DNA from: Burkholderia sp. MS389
GTDB taxonomy: Bacteria > Pseudomonadota > Gammaproteobacteria > Burkholderiales > Burkholderiaceae
Direction of reading: 5' to 3'
Assembly: GCF_016899425.1 (NCBI RefSeq)
Contig: NZ_CP045996.1
Location: 186,001-250,000 of the forward strand
Length of the DNA stretch: 64,000 nucleotides
Numbering within the stretch: position 1 is the first letter of the stretch; each line of letters begins with the position of its first letter. The position numbers and the translations under genes were made by a program. Of the stretch, positions 26,431-35,401 are shown in pieces. The notes below the pieces were generated by a model. It was given only the letters and a program-made list of their open reading frames with translations, did not search any database and was not told the DNA's origin.

Positions 26431-26882
26431 GCGAAGTACCCCTCGTCGATCTGCGTGAGGGCCTCTTCGACGAGCCGCGCGCCATGCTCAGTGCTCGCCA
26501 TATCGAGCGACGTGCGGCCGCCGAAGCGCTGGAGCCCGTTGCGCAGCCACGCCATCGCCTTGTCCTGGTCGCCGAACGTGGCCGCCGCCTGCGCGACGAT
26601 GCGCGCGAGACGGATCGCCTTGTCCGACTCTTCCGGCGACAGGCGCTCGTGCGCCTGCCGACGATGACTCAGCGTGCGGCGCGGAATGATGAACGCCAGC
26701 TCGTCCGATTTCAGCCCGCGCTCCGACAACCGGTCGATCACCGACACGTCGACGCGCGCGCTCGCCAGCTCGGCCAGATCGGCGCCCGACCGGACGCGGA
26801 TCGCCAGCAGCTGCTCGAGAATCGTGAATTCGGCCTGACGCGGATGCGCGACGCCCGAAGGATGAAAAGCGATGGTGCTCAT
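26427..26882 (-). CDS. Xre/MbcA/ParS-like antitoxin (DUF2384)
   Basis: A 151-residue antitoxin. The N-terminal half carries an Xre-like DNA-binding region (RVDVSVIDRLSERGLKSDELAFIIPRRTLSHRR). The C-terminal half has the DUF2384 toxin-binding pattern: DKAMAWLRNGLQRFGGRTSLDMASTEHGARLVEEALTQIDEGYFA. It neutralises the adjacent RES toxin by covering its active site and normally represses the operon. The ATG at 26882 has GGAGAGAGG close upstream; a longer frame starts at 27026 but runs through low-quality sequence. Coupled by four-base overlap to the toxin gene. Confidence 0.87.
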   Translation of the reverse strand: MSTIAFHPSGVAHPRQAEFTILEQLLAIRVRSGADLAELASARVDVSVIDRLSERGLKSDELAFIIPRRTLSHRRQAHERLSPEESDKAIRLARIVAQAAATFGDQDKAMAWLRNGLQRFGGRTSLDMASTEHGARLVEEALTQIDEGYFA

Positions 26883-26892
26883 GACCTCTCTC

Positions 26893-26927
26893 CGGCAATT
26901 TGCCCAATCATTATAGGCGTTTTGCCG
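26893..26927. promoter_or_regulatory. Inverted repeat at the toxin-antitoxin promoter
   Basis: CGGCAA (26893-26898) and TTGCCG (26922-26927) face each other across 23 bases. The left arm is itself part of the near-palindrome GGCAA-T-TTGCC. It lies 11-45 bases upstream of the antitoxin ATG, where an autoregulatory operator is expected. Confidence 0.45.
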
Positions 26928-27067
26928 AATACTTGCGGGTGGTGGAGCGGCAGGCTTTACCTCGTTGGGCTGGCAGACCGGTATTGGGGGTACGCGAATC
27001 GGAGATTCGCCTCGGGGACGTGGCACGGAAATTCAGTATATAAAGTTCCTGTTCGCGATGATCTGAA

Positions 27068-27083
27068 GTTGTCACGTAACAAT
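27068..27083. promoter_or_regulatory. Outlying parS-like site
   Basis: GTTGTCACGTAACAAT matches the 16-bp parS consensus of this replicon (GTTGTCACGTGACAAC) at 14 positions, as well as the accepted cluster member at 49134. It lies in the gene-free stretch between the antitoxin and HD-domain genes, ~22 kb from the main cluster. Confidence 0.55.
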
Positions 27084-27181
27084 TTCGAACGGTAATACGC
27101 GAGTGGCGGGAATCCCCGCTTTCCCTGTGTACACGCCGGCGGACGATCACCGTCGGCTGATGCGCAACCGACCGTCCAAGG

Positions 27182-27823
27182 TCAACCGGCCCATGCGGAC
27201 GACCGGATCACGCTGCAGAAATTGCCCGCATGGAAATGCGGCTCCTTGTCCGCGAGCACGTCGGCCTTCACGTTGCCGAACGTCGTGCCGGGCTTGTGCT
27301 TGATGCCGTCATAGAACGCCTGAATGATGTCTTCCTTGAAATGCGGCGTGCGCGGATGCGCGCGCACGACCGCTTCCCGCCCGATGTCACTGTATTCCGG
27401 GTAAGCGAGGCCCAGTACGTCCATCTCGACGCCCGCCGTGACCAGCGCGACGACCGGATGCATGTGCTGCGGAATACCGGGCGTGGTATGCAGTGCGATC
27501 GAGGTCCACACGACATCGATGTCCTGCTGCGAGACTCCCTTTGCCTTCAGAAAATCGCGGGCGGCATTGGCGCCGTCCACTTCGAAGCGCTCGCATGCGC
27601 TGCTGTACCGGTGCGTCAGTCCCATATCGTGGAACATGCAGCCGCAATAGAGCAGCTCGGGGTCGTACTCGAGCCCGCGGCGCCGGCCCGCCAGCGCCGC
27701 GAAATAGAACACGCGGCTCGAGTGATGGAACAGCAGTTCGGATTCGGTATCGCGCACGAGTTCGGTGATCTCGCGCGTCAGTCGAGTATCGGGAAGGGTG
27801 ATGCCGGCAACGTTCACAGTCAT
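27182..27823 (-). CDS. HD-domain hydrolase (cyanamide hydratase-like)
   Basis: A 213-residue HD-superfamily protein. Metal-ligand motifs are visible: His in ELLFHHSSRVFYFA, the HD doublet in YCGCMFHDMGLTHRY, and later His residues in WTSIALHTTPGIPQHMHPVVALV. This arrangement resembles the cyanamide hydratase/predicted metal-dependent hydrolase branch rather than nucleotide phosphohydrolases. The substrate is unknown. The ATG at 27823 has GGAGG six bases upstream. It is divergent (173 bases) from a GlxA-type regulator, which probably controls it. Confidence 0.82.
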   Translation of the reverse strand: MTVNVAGITLPDTRLTREITELVRDTESELLFHHSSRVFYFAALAGRRRGLEYDPELLYCGCMFHDMGLTHRYSSACERFEVDGANAARDFLKAKGVSQQDIDVVWTSIALHTTPGIPQHMHPVVALVTAGVEMDVLGLAYPEYSDIGREAVVRAHPRTPHFKEDIIQAFYDGIKHKPGTTFGNVKADVLADKEPHFHAGNFCSVIRSSAWAG

Positions 27824-27996
27824 GATCGACCTCCATGGAAGACACGCTCGATTCTCCGCAGCCCGACAGGTGTCCGAAATAGGCTGGTTACGACGAATCC
27901 TGCCATTTCGCGCGACGAACGGACACGGTGCCTGCATGGTGAAAGAAGCGCCCCTATACTGCTGCGCATCACGTTCGATACGACACGCAACCGATC

Positions 27997-28962
27997 ATGC
28001 CGAAGGTCGTGGGCATTTTTGCCGTTCCGGGCGTTCAACTGCTCGACGTCTCCGCGCCGCTCGACGTGTTCGCGCAAGCGAACGTCGAATGCGGGAAGCC
28101 GTTCTATGTGTCGCGGATCATCGCGAGCGGGGCCGGTGCGATCCGCAGCTCGTCCGGCGCACGGTTGCTGCCCGACTGGATCGCCCCCGACATCCCCGAG
28201 CGCATCGACACGCTGCTGGTCGCCGGCGCGCCGAACGCCGGCCAGATCGCGCTGCGCACCGACGTCCTCGCTTGGTTGCGCGCGGCGGCCGTGCACAGCA
28301 GACGCTACGGGTCGATCTGCACCGGGGCATTCATCCTCGCCGCCACCGGGCTGCTGAAAGGACGTCACCTGACCACGCACTGGGCCGCCGCCGATGCACT
28401 CGGCGAAGCCTATCCGTCGCTCGTCGTCGTCGCCGACGCGCTGTACGTGCGCGACGGCAAGCTGCGCACCGGCGCCGGCGTCACGGCCGGGCTCGATCTC
28501 GCGCTCGCGCTGGTCGAAGAAGATCTCGGCCGCGAGATCGCACGGCGCGTCGCCGCGCAACTGGTGATGTTTTTCAAGCGCCCGGGCGGGCAGCTCCAGT
28601 TCAGCCGCAAGGGCGAAGCCCGCCCCGCCGGACGTTCGGTGCTGCAGGAAGTCCAGCGCTGGGTCGCGGCCCATCCGGATCTCGAACATTCGGTGGCCGA
28701 GATGGCCAAACATGCAGGCATGAGCCCGCGCCATTTCGCGCGGCTGTTCCGCGCGGAAGTCGGCATGACGCCGGCCGCATGGGTCGAGGCGACCCGCATC
28801 TCTGCCGCCCGCCAGTTGCTCGAGAACGGCCATGACACGCCGAAGCAGGTCGCCGCGAAATGCGGCTTCGCAAACGTCGATACGCTCAGGCGAGCGTTCA
28901 CCCGGCATGTCGGCGTCACGCCGGCCGAATATCGGAAACGGCAGGCGATCCTGGCTGCGTGA
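27997..28962 (+). CDS. GlxA-type transcriptional regulator (DJ-1/PfpI-like domain plus AraC HTH)
   Basis: A 321-residue regulator. Residues ~1-170 form a class I GATase-like (DJ-1/PfpI) sensing domain with GVQLLDVSAPLDVF at the start and the nucleophile-elbow-like SICTGAFILAATGLL. Residues ~210-318 are an AraC/XylS double helix-turn-helix (SVAEMAKHAGMSPRHFARLFRAEVGMTPAAWVE and KQVAAKCGFANVDTLRRAFTRHVGVTPAEYRKR). This GlxA/FtrA architecture usually activates catabolic or stress genes. The divergent HD-domain gene is the obvious target. The ligand is unknown. Confidence 0.9.
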   Translation: MPKVVGIFAVPGVQLLDVSAPLDVFAQANVECGKPFYVSRIIASGAGAIRSSSGARLLPDWIAPDIPERIDTLLVAGAPNAGQIALRTDVLAWLRAAAVHSRRYGSICTGAFILAATGLLKGRHLTTHWAAADALGEAYPSLVVVADALYVRDGKLRTGAGVTAGLDLALALVEEDLGREIARRVAAQLVMFFKRPGGQLQFSRKGEARPAGRSVLQEVQRWVAAHPDLEHSVAEMAKHAGMSPRHFARLFRAEVGMTPAAWVEATRISAARQLLENGHDTPKQVAAKCGFANVDTLRRAFTRHVGVTPAEYRKRQAILAA

Positions 28963-29254
28963 GGCGGAACGAGCGGCGCCGAATGAATGACACCGACGGC
29001 CTCGCGAAAATACTTCGGAATGCGATTCAATTGTTTGACCCGCTTCTTCCGCGCCGATCGACCCGCCGCTCCTTACCCACGCTCCAGCTCACCGGCAATC
29101 TTCAGATGAAATTGCGTACCGCGCGAATCGTTTACCCAGTTGCAATAATGATTCGCTCCAACGCGTATTTCCGACCGGGAACGCGCTCGTTACGATGCAA
29201 TCAACCGCTGAACGCAACGAGCGAAGCGCGAAATCAACAGAACCGGAGGTCACC

Positions 29255-29566
29255 ATGAAGTCGTTCATCACCGCTGTCGTCGCCGCAACCGCGTTGTCCG
29301 CGTCGTACGGCGCATTCGCGCAATCGAACCCGTCGGGTCAGCTCACGCGTGCCCAGGTGCGTGCGGAACTCGTCCAGCTCGAACAGGCCGGCTACAAGCC
29401 CGAAGTCTCCGATCAGTATTACCCGCGTGCGCTGCAGGCCGCGCAGGCCCGCGTGACGAACGCCGACGTAGCCGGCTACGGTGCGCAAGCGGCCGCCGGT
29501 GCGCGTGCAGGCCGCACGATCGCAGTCAAGCAGGAAGGCCGCAACTCGATCTACTTCGGTCAGTAA
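29255..29566 (+). CDS. DUF4148 small secreted protein
   Basis: A 103-residue protein with a Sec signal peptide (cleavage after YGAFA) and the DUF4148 core: SGQLTRAQVRAELVQLEQAGYKPEVSDQYYPRALQAAQARV. These small periplasmic/secreted proteins are numerous in Burkholderia and have no established function. GGAGG is seven bases before the ATG. It is followed by a rho-independent terminator, so it is monocistronic. A second DUF4148 gene lies at 43252-43560. Confidence 0.88.
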   Translation: MKSFITAVVAATALSASYGAFAQSNPSGQLTRAQVRAELVQLEQAGYKPEVSDQYYPRALQAAQARVTNADVAGYGAQAAAGARAGRTIAVKQEGRNSIYFGQ

Positions 29567-29624
29567 GCCGGATACCCGCCGGCGTATTGCCGGCGTATTC
29601 CGGATACGCCCCGCCGTACACGCG

Positions 29625-29664
29625 ACACCCCGCTCCCGTTCATCGGGGCGGGGTGTTCGTTTTC
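29625..29664 (+). terminator. Rho-independent terminator of the DUF4148 gene
   Basis: Stem ACACCCCGC / GCGGGGTGT (9 bp) with a 14-base loop, followed by TCGTTTTCC. It starts ~60 bases after the stop codon. Confidence 0.75.
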
Positions 29665-29844
29665 CAGTCGTCCGCTCCCTTCGCGGCTCGCGTGCCGTGC
29701 GGCGCCGTTCACGCAAGCGTCCGGTGTTTGCGCATAGAATGGCCGCGTGGTCGGCGTCGGCCAGCACGAACGCGGGCGGTATCACGACACCCGCTGGCCG
29801 GCCCGATGTCGCACTCGGCGCATTTTTCGAAAAGGAGCGGTTTC

Positions 29845-30558
29845 ATGTCTCAAACATCCGGTTCCACGATCACGTTTCGCCGCCCGGACGGCCAGGAACT
29901 GCAAGGCTATCTCGCCACGCCGGCACGCACCGAAGGCGCGCCCGCGGTCGTCGTCATCCAGGAATGGTGGGGGCTGAACGACCAGATCCGCGGCGTCGCG
30001 GATCGCCTCGCGCGCTGCGGTTACTTCGCGCTCGTGCCCGACCTGTATCGCGGCAAGTCGACGGTCGAGGAGGAGGAAGCGCACCACCTGATGACCGGCC
30101 TCGATTTCGGCGACGCCGCGTCGCAGGACATTCCCGGCGCGGTCGCATACCTGAAGACGCTGTCGCCGCGGGTCGCGGTGACGGGCTACTGCATGGGTGG
30201 CGCCCTCACGCTGCTGTCGCTGCAGTACGCCGACGCAGATGCCGGCGTCATGTGGTACGGCCTCCCGCCGCTCGATTACATCGATCCGGCCAAGCTCAAG
30301 GTACCGCTGATGGGTCATTGGGCGACGCAGGATGCGTTCTTCACGATCGACCAGGTCGACGCACTGGAAAAGAAGCTGACCGATGCGAACGTCGGCTTCG
30401 AATTCCATCGCTATCTCGCGCACCATGCGTTCGCGAACGAAACGGCCGTCGGCCCCGGCCGCATCGCCGGCACGCAGTTCGATCCGGTGTGGTCGGAAAC
30501 GGCGTGGGACCGCACGCTCACGTTCTTCGGCCGAACGCTCTGGACGAAGCACGCGTAA
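29845..30558 (+). CDS. Dienelactone hydrolase family protein
   Basis: A 237-residue alpha/beta hydrolase of dienelactone-hydrolase type. The nucleophile is cysteine in GYCMGG, the aspartate lies in the GHWATQDAFF region and the histidine in YLAHHAFAN, giving the Cys-Asp-His triad. VVVIQEWWGLNDQIRGVADRLARCGYFALVPDLYRG is the conserved N-terminal part with the catalytic-loop Glu. Enzymes of this family hydrolyse dienelactones in chlorocatechol breakdown, but most genomic copies act on unknown esters. AAAGGAG is nine bases before the ATG. No aromatic-degradation genes are adjacent. Confidence 0.9.
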   Translation: MSQTSGSTITFRRPDGQELQGYLATPARTEGAPAVVVIQEWWGLNDQIRGVADRLARCGYFALVPDLYRGKSTVEEEEAHHLMTGLDFGDAASQDIPGAVAYLKTLSPRVAVTGYCMGGALTLLSLQYADADAGVMWYGLPPLDYIDPAKLKVPLMGHWATQDAFFTIDQVDALEKKLTDANVGFEFHRYLAHHAFANETAVGPGRIAGTQFDPVWSETAWDRTLTFFGRTLWTKHA

Positions 30559-30592
30559 CGTAATGCCGCTTCCCGCGCGGCGACGGTACAAA

Positions 30593-30628
30593 CGAAAACG
30601 CCACGGATTTGCGTCCGTGGCGTTTTCG
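30593..30628. terminator. Bidirectional rho-independent terminator
   Basis: A 15-bp perfect inverted repeat CGAAAACGCCACGGA / TCCGTGGCGTTTTCG with a 6-base loop, flanked by T-rich sequence on the plus strand and the matching A-rich arm. It lies between the convergent dienelactone hydrolase and outer-membrane pump genes and can serve both. Confidence 0.88.
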
Positions 30629-30689
30629 TTTTCACACTCCTTCGGTTCGGTGGACAGGCGCGGCTTTCCGCTCCTGCCATGTGCCATGC

Positions 30690-32192
30690 TTACCCGGTCG
30701 TTGCCGTCTGATCGTCGACCGGCGCATCCGGCGCGCGCGGCGCTTCGCCGGCGCGCTGGATCCACCCGCCGCCGAGTGCGCGGTACAGATCGACCAGGTT
30801 CGTCCAGCGCGCCAGGCGCGCGCTGATCAGCGACTGCTGCGCGGCGTACAGATCCGTCTGCGCGGTCAGCACCGACAGATAGCTGTCCACACCGTTCTTG
30901 TAACGCAGGTCCGACAGGTCGAAGCGACGCTGCTGCGCGTGCTCGTTGCGCTCCAATGCCGCGATCTGCTGATCGTACGTGCCGCGTGCGGCAAGCCCGT
31001 CCGACACTTCGCGGAACGCCGACTGGATCGCCTTCTCGTAGTTCGCGATCTCGATGCGCTTCTGCACGTGCGCGAGATCGAGGTTCGCGATGTTCTGCCC
31101 GCCCTCGAAGATCGGCAGCGCGATGTTCGGCGCGAACGACCACGCCGCCGTGCCGGCCTTGAACAGGCCGCCCAGCGTCGGGCTCGCGGTGCCGAATGCG
31201 GCCGTCAGCGAGATACGCGGGAAGAACGCCGCGCGCGCCGCGCCGATGTTCGCGTTCGCGGCCAGCAGCGTCTGCTCGGCCTGCATCACGTCCGGACGAC
31301 GCGTCAGCAGATCCGACGGCAACCCGGCCGGCACGTCCGTCAGCAGGTTCTGCGCGTCGAGCGGCATGCCCGCCGGCAGATCGTCCGGCAGCGGCTCGCC
31401 GATCAGCAGCACCAGCGCGTTCAGCGCCTGTGCGCGCGCACGTGCCTGCGCCTGCTGGTTCGCGAGCGCCGTCTCGACTACCGTCTGCGCCTGACGCAGC
31501 TCGAGCTCGGAGCCCGTGCCGTTGTCGAATTGCAGCTTGGTCAGGTCGTACGACGCCTGCGCGGTCTTCAGCGTGTCCTCCGTGACCTTCAGCAGGTCAT
31601 CGGTCGACAGCAGCGTCAGGTACTGATCGGCCACCTGCGACACCAGCGAGATCTCCGACGCCTGCCGCGCGTACGACGTCGACAGGTACTGCGCGAGCGC
31701 CTGGTCCTTCAGGCTCTGCACGCGGCCGAACAGATCGAGCTCCCACGACGCCGACAATCCGACGTTGTAGGTGCGCGAAATCAGCGGCTGGCCCGTCTGC
31801 GATACACCTGCCGGGAAACGCTGGATGCTGCCCGTGCCCGTACCGTCGAGCGTCGGGAACAGCCCCGCACGCGTGATCTGGTACTGCGCACGCGCGGCCT
31901 CGATATTGAGCACCGACACGCGCAGGTCGCGGTTGTTTTTCAGCGCGATCTCGATCAGCCGCTGCAGGCGCGGATCGACGAAGAATTCGCGCCAGCCGAT
32001 GGCAGTCGCCGCCTGGCCGCTCGCGCTGCGCGCGCCGGCCGCGCCCGGCTGCGTCGCGTAGACGCCGCCGGCCGGGTACACCTGCGCGACGGGCGCGTCG
32101 GGCCGCGTGTAATGCGGCGCCATCGTGCAGCCCGCGGCAAACAGCGCGGCAGCCAGTGCGGCCGCGGTGGCAGTCAAAGCATGTTTTTGCAT
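30690..32192 (-). CDS. RND efflux outer-membrane factor (OprM/TolC-family lipoprotein)
   Basis: A 500-residue outer-membrane channel of the NodT/OprM family. It has a lipoprotein signal (ALFAAGCTMAPHYTRP, lipid Cys ~21) and two internally repeated outer-membrane-efflux domains with long helices typical of TolC-like tunnels. It is the last gene of a three-gene pump operon and starts two bases beyond the RND gene stop, implying coupled translation. It completes a tripartite drug exporter. The bidirectional terminator at 30593 closes the operon. Confidence 0.92.
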   Translation of the reverse strand: MQKHALTATAAALAAALFAAGCTMAPHYTRPDAPVAQVYPAGGVYATQPGAAGARSASGQAATAIGWREFFVDPRLQRLIEIALKNNRDLRVSVLNIEAARAQYQITRAGLFPTLDGTGTGSIQRFPAGVSQTGQPLISRTYNVGLSASWELDLFGRVQSLKDQALAQYLSTSYARQASEISLVSQVADQYLTLLSTDDLLKVTEDTLKTAQASYDLTKLQFDNGTGSELELRQAQTVVETALANQQAQARARAQALNALVLLIGEPLPDDLPAGMPLDAQNLLTDVPAGLPSDLLTRRPDVMQAEQTLLAANANIGAARAAFFPRISLTAAFGTASPTLGGLFKAGTAAWSFAPNIALPIFEGGQNIANLDLAHVQKRIEIANYEKAIQSAFREVSDGLAARGTYDQQIAALERNEHAQQRRFDLSDLRYKNGVDSYLSVLTAQTDLYAAQQSLISARLARWTNLVDLYRALGGGWIQRAGEAPRAPDAPVDDQTATTG

Positions 32193-32194
32193 CG

Positions 32195-35100
32195 TTACTG
32201 CCCCTTCGAATCGTGTGCGTCGTCGCGACCGCGCTGCAGGTCGCCCTGCACGAGACGCCATGCGTCGTCGACGTTTTCCGTTTCGCCGCTGAAGATCGCG
32301 CGAACCCGCACGAAGAACATCGGAATCATGAAAATGGCGAGGAACGTCGCGGTGATCATCCCGCCGATCACGCCCGTGCCGATCGCGTGCTGGCTCGCCG
32401 AGCCCGCGCCGTTGCTGATCGCGAGCGGCAGCACGCCGAGCATGAACGCGAGCGACGTCATCAGGATCGGACGCAGCCGCAGGCGCGCCGCCTCGATCGC
32501 CGCGCGCACCGGCCCCATGTTCCCGCCCGCCTGCAGTTCGCGTGCGAACTCGACGATCAGGATCGCGTTCTTCGCGGACAAACCGACGGTCGTCAGCAGG
32601 CCGACCTGGAAGAACACGTCGTTCTCGAGGCCGCGCAGCATCGTCGCGAGCAGTGCGCCGACCACGCCGAGCGGCACGACCATGATCACCGAGAACGGGA
32701 TCGACCAGCTTTCATACAGCGCCGCGAGACACAGGAACACGACGAGAATCGAGATCGCGTACAGGATCGGCGCCTGCGAGCCGGACTGGATTTCCTGGAA
32801 CGACAGCCCCGTCCACGAATAGCCGATGCCTTCCGGCAGCTTGCTCGCGAGCGCTTCCATCGCGGCCATCGCCTGCCCCGTCGACTTGCCTTCCGCGGCC
32901 TGCCCCTGGATCTCGATCGACGACACGCCGTTGTAACGCTCGAGCTTCGGCGACCCGTAGATCCAGTGGCCGGTCGAGAACGCGCTGAACGGCACCATCC
33001 CGCCCGCGCTGTTGCGCACGTACCAGATGTTCATGTCTTCGGGCGTCATCCGGAACGGCGCGTCCGACTGTACGTACACCTTCTTGATCCGGCCGTCGGT
33101 ATCGAGGAAGTTGTTCACGTACTGCGACGCCCACGCGATCGAAAACGTCTGGTCGATCGCCGCGGCCGTCACGCCGAGCGCGTTCGCCTTCTCGCGATCG
33201 ATGTCGACCTTGTACTGCGGCGTATCGTTCAGGCCGTTCGGACGCACGAGCGCCAGCGCCGGATCCTTCGCTGCCATCCCGAGCAACTGGCCGCGCGCGG
33301 CCATCAGCGCTTCGTGACCGAGGCCGGCGTTGTCCGTCAGCTCGAAGTCGAAGCCCGCAGCGGTACCGAGTTCGGGAATCGACGGCGGGTTGAACGGAAT
33401 CACCATCCCGTCCTTATACGTCGAATAGTGCGCGAAGGTCCGGCCGATCAGCGCCTGCACCTTCTGGTCCGAACGCTGGCGCTGCTCGTACGGTTTCAGC
33501 TTCACGAACACGAGGCCCGCATTCTGGCCGCGGCCCGCGAAGCTGAAGCCGTTGACCGTGAACACCGAGTCGACCACCTCCTTCTCGGCGGTGGTCAGGT
33601 ACGTGTTGATGTTGTCGAGCGTCTTGCCGGTCGTTTCCTGCGTGGAGCCGGACGGCGTCTGCACGATCATGAACATGTAGCCCTGGTCTTCATCGGGCAG
33701 GAACGACTTCGGCAGCCGCGCGAACATCACGCCGACCGCGAGGAACACGGCCAGGTAGATCACGAGCCAGCGGCCGGAGCGCTTGATCACATGGTTCACG
33801 CCGCTCGTATAGCGATCGCGGCTGCGATCGAACGTCCGGTTAAACCACCCGAAGAAGCCCTTCTTCTCTTCGTGATGCCCCTTCTCGATCGGCTTCAGGA
33901 TCGTCGCGCACAGTGCCGGCGTCAGGATCAACGCGACGAGCACCGACAACACCATCGCCGACACGATCGTCAGCGAGAACTGACGATAGATCGCGCCGAC
34001 CGAGCCGCCCGAGAACGCCACCGGCACGAACACCGCCGACAGCACGAGCGCGACGCCGACGAGTGCGCCGGTGATCTGGCTCATCGCCTTGCGGGTCGCC
34101 TCCTTCGGCGACAGCCCTTCTTCGGCCATCACGCGCTCGACGTTCTCGACCACCACGATCGCATCGTCGACCAGCAGGCCGATCGCGAGCACGAGCCCGA
34201 ACATCGACAACGTGTTGATCGAGAAGCCGGCGAGACCCATGATCGCGAACGTGCCGAGCAGCACGACCGGCACCGCGATCGTCGGGATGATCGTCGCCCG
34301 CAGGTTCTGCAGGAACAGGTACATCACGAGGAACACGAGCACGATGCCCTCGATCAGCGTCTTGACCACTTCCTCGATCGACAGGCGCACGAACGGCGTG
34401 GTGTCGTACGGGTAGTGCACGACGAGGCCATGCGGGAAGTACTTCGACAGCTCGTCGATCTTGGCCCGCAGCGCGTTCGCGGTCGCCAGCGCGTTCGCGC
34501 CGGTCGCGAGCTGGATGCCGAGGCCGGCCGTCGGTTGCCCCATGTACTTCGTGTCGAACGTGTAGTTTTCCGAACCGAGCGCCGCGCGGCCGACGTCCTT
34601 CAAGCGAACCTGCGAGCCGTCCTGGTTGACCTTCAGCAGGATGTTGCCGAACTGCTCGGGCGTGCGCAGCAGCGTCGATTCGGTGATCGTCGCCTGCAGC
34701 ACGGTGCCTGGCTTCGCCGGCGTGCCGCCGATCTGGCCGCCCGCGATCTGCACGTTCTGCTGCGTGATCGCGGCCGTCACGTCGGTCGGCGTGAGGCTGT
34801 AGTTGGTCAGCTTGACGGGGTCGAGCCAGATCCGCATCGAGAACTGCGAACCGAGCAGCAGCGTCTGGCCGACGCCGTTCACGCGGCTCAGCGGATCGAG
34901 CACGTGCGAGGCCACGTAGTTCGTCAGGTCCTCCTTCGACATCCGGCCGTCCTCGGAGTTGAACGCGAACCACATCAGCCAGTTGCTGCTCGACTTCGTG
35001 ACCTGCATGCCGAGCTGCTGCACGACCTGCGGCAGGTTCGGCGTCGCGAGCGACAGCTTGTTCTGCACCTGCACCTGCGCGACGTCCGGATTCGTGCCCG

Positions 35101-35386
35101 GCGAGAAGGTCAGCGTGATCGTCGCGTTGCCCGAGTCGTCACTCGTCGACGACATGTAAAGGAAGTTGTCGAGCCCGCTCATCTGCTGCTCGATCACCTG
35201 CGTCACCGTGTCTTCCACCGTCTTCGCGGAAGCGCCCGGGTAGTTCGCCTGGATCTGGATCGTCGGCGGTGCGATCGTCGGATACTGCGCGATCGGCATC
35301 TTGAAGATCGATGCGACGCCGGCCAGCATCAGCACGATCGCGATCACCCACGCGAAGATCGGGCGATCGATAAAGAACTTGGCCAT
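32195..35386 (-). CDS. RND inner-membrane multidrug transporter (HAE-1, AcrB/MexB-like)
   Basis: A 1063-residue inner-membrane proton antiporter, the usual length for HAE-1 pumps. The N-terminus MAKFFIDRPIFAWVIAI is characteristic. Proton-relay residues are present: the Asp pair in GLLVDDAIVVVENVERVM (TM4) and Lys in GLSAKNAILIVEFA (TM10). Large periplasmic porter/docking loops lie between TM1-2 and TM7-8. HAE-1 pumps take up hydrophobic and amphiphilic drugs from the periplasm and inner leaflet. The operon order (adaptor-transporter-channel) matches Burkholderia pumps. I do not assign it to a named pump; from memory of B. cenocepacia it could be the chromosome-3 RND system. Confidence 0.95.
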   Translation of the reverse strand: MAKFFIDRPIFAWVIAIVLMLAGVASIFKMPIAQYPTIAPPTIQIQANYPGASAKTVEDTVTQVIEQQMSGLDNFLYMSSTSDDSGNATITLTFSPGTNPDVAQVQVQNKLSLATPNLPQVVQQLGMQVTKSSSNWLMWFAFNSEDGRMSKEDLTNYVASHVLDPLSRVNGVGQTLLLGSQFSMRIWLDPVKLTNYSLTPTDVTAAITQQNVQIAGGQIGGTPAKPGTVLQATITESTLLRTPEQFGNILLKVNQDGSQVRLKDVGRAALGSENYTFDTKYMGQPTAGLGIQLATGANALATANALRAKIDELSKYFPHGLVVHYPYDTTPFVRLSIEEVVKTLIEGIVLVFLVMYLFLQNLRATIIPTIAVPVVLLGTFAIMGLAGFSINTLSMFGLVLAIGLLVDDAIVVVENVERVMAEEGLSPKEATRKAMSQITGALVGVALVLSAVFVPVAFSGGSVGAIYRQFSLTIVSAMVLSVLVALILTPALCATILKPIEKGHHEEKKGFFGWFNRTFDRSRDRYTSGVNHVIKRSGRWLVIYLAVFLAVGVMFARLPKSFLPDEDQGYMFMIVQTPSGSTQETTGKTLDNINTYLTTAEKEVVDSVFTVNGFSFAGRGQNAGLVFVKLKPYEQRQRSDQKVQALIGRTFAHYSTYKDGMVIPFNPPSIPELGTAAGFDFELTDNAGLGHEALMAARGQLLGMAAKDPALALVRPNGLNDTPQYKVDIDREKANALGVTAAAIDQTFSIAWASQYVNNFLDTDGRIKKVYVQSDAPFRMTPEDMNIWYVRNSAGGMVPFSAFSTGHWIYGSPKLERYNGVSSIEIQGQAAEGKSTGQAMAAMEALASKLPEGIGYSWTGLSFQEIQSGSQAPILYAISILVVFLCLAALYESWSIPFSVIMVVPLGVVGALLATMLRGLENDVFFQVGLLTTVGLSAKNAILIVEFARELQAGGNMGPVRAAIEAARLRLRPILMTSLAFMLGVLPLAISNGAGSASQHAIGTGVIGGMITATFLAIFMIPMFFVRVRAIFSGETENVDDAWRLVQGDLQRGRDDAHDSKGQ

Positions 35387-35401
35387 GAAACGGACTCCCT
35401 G

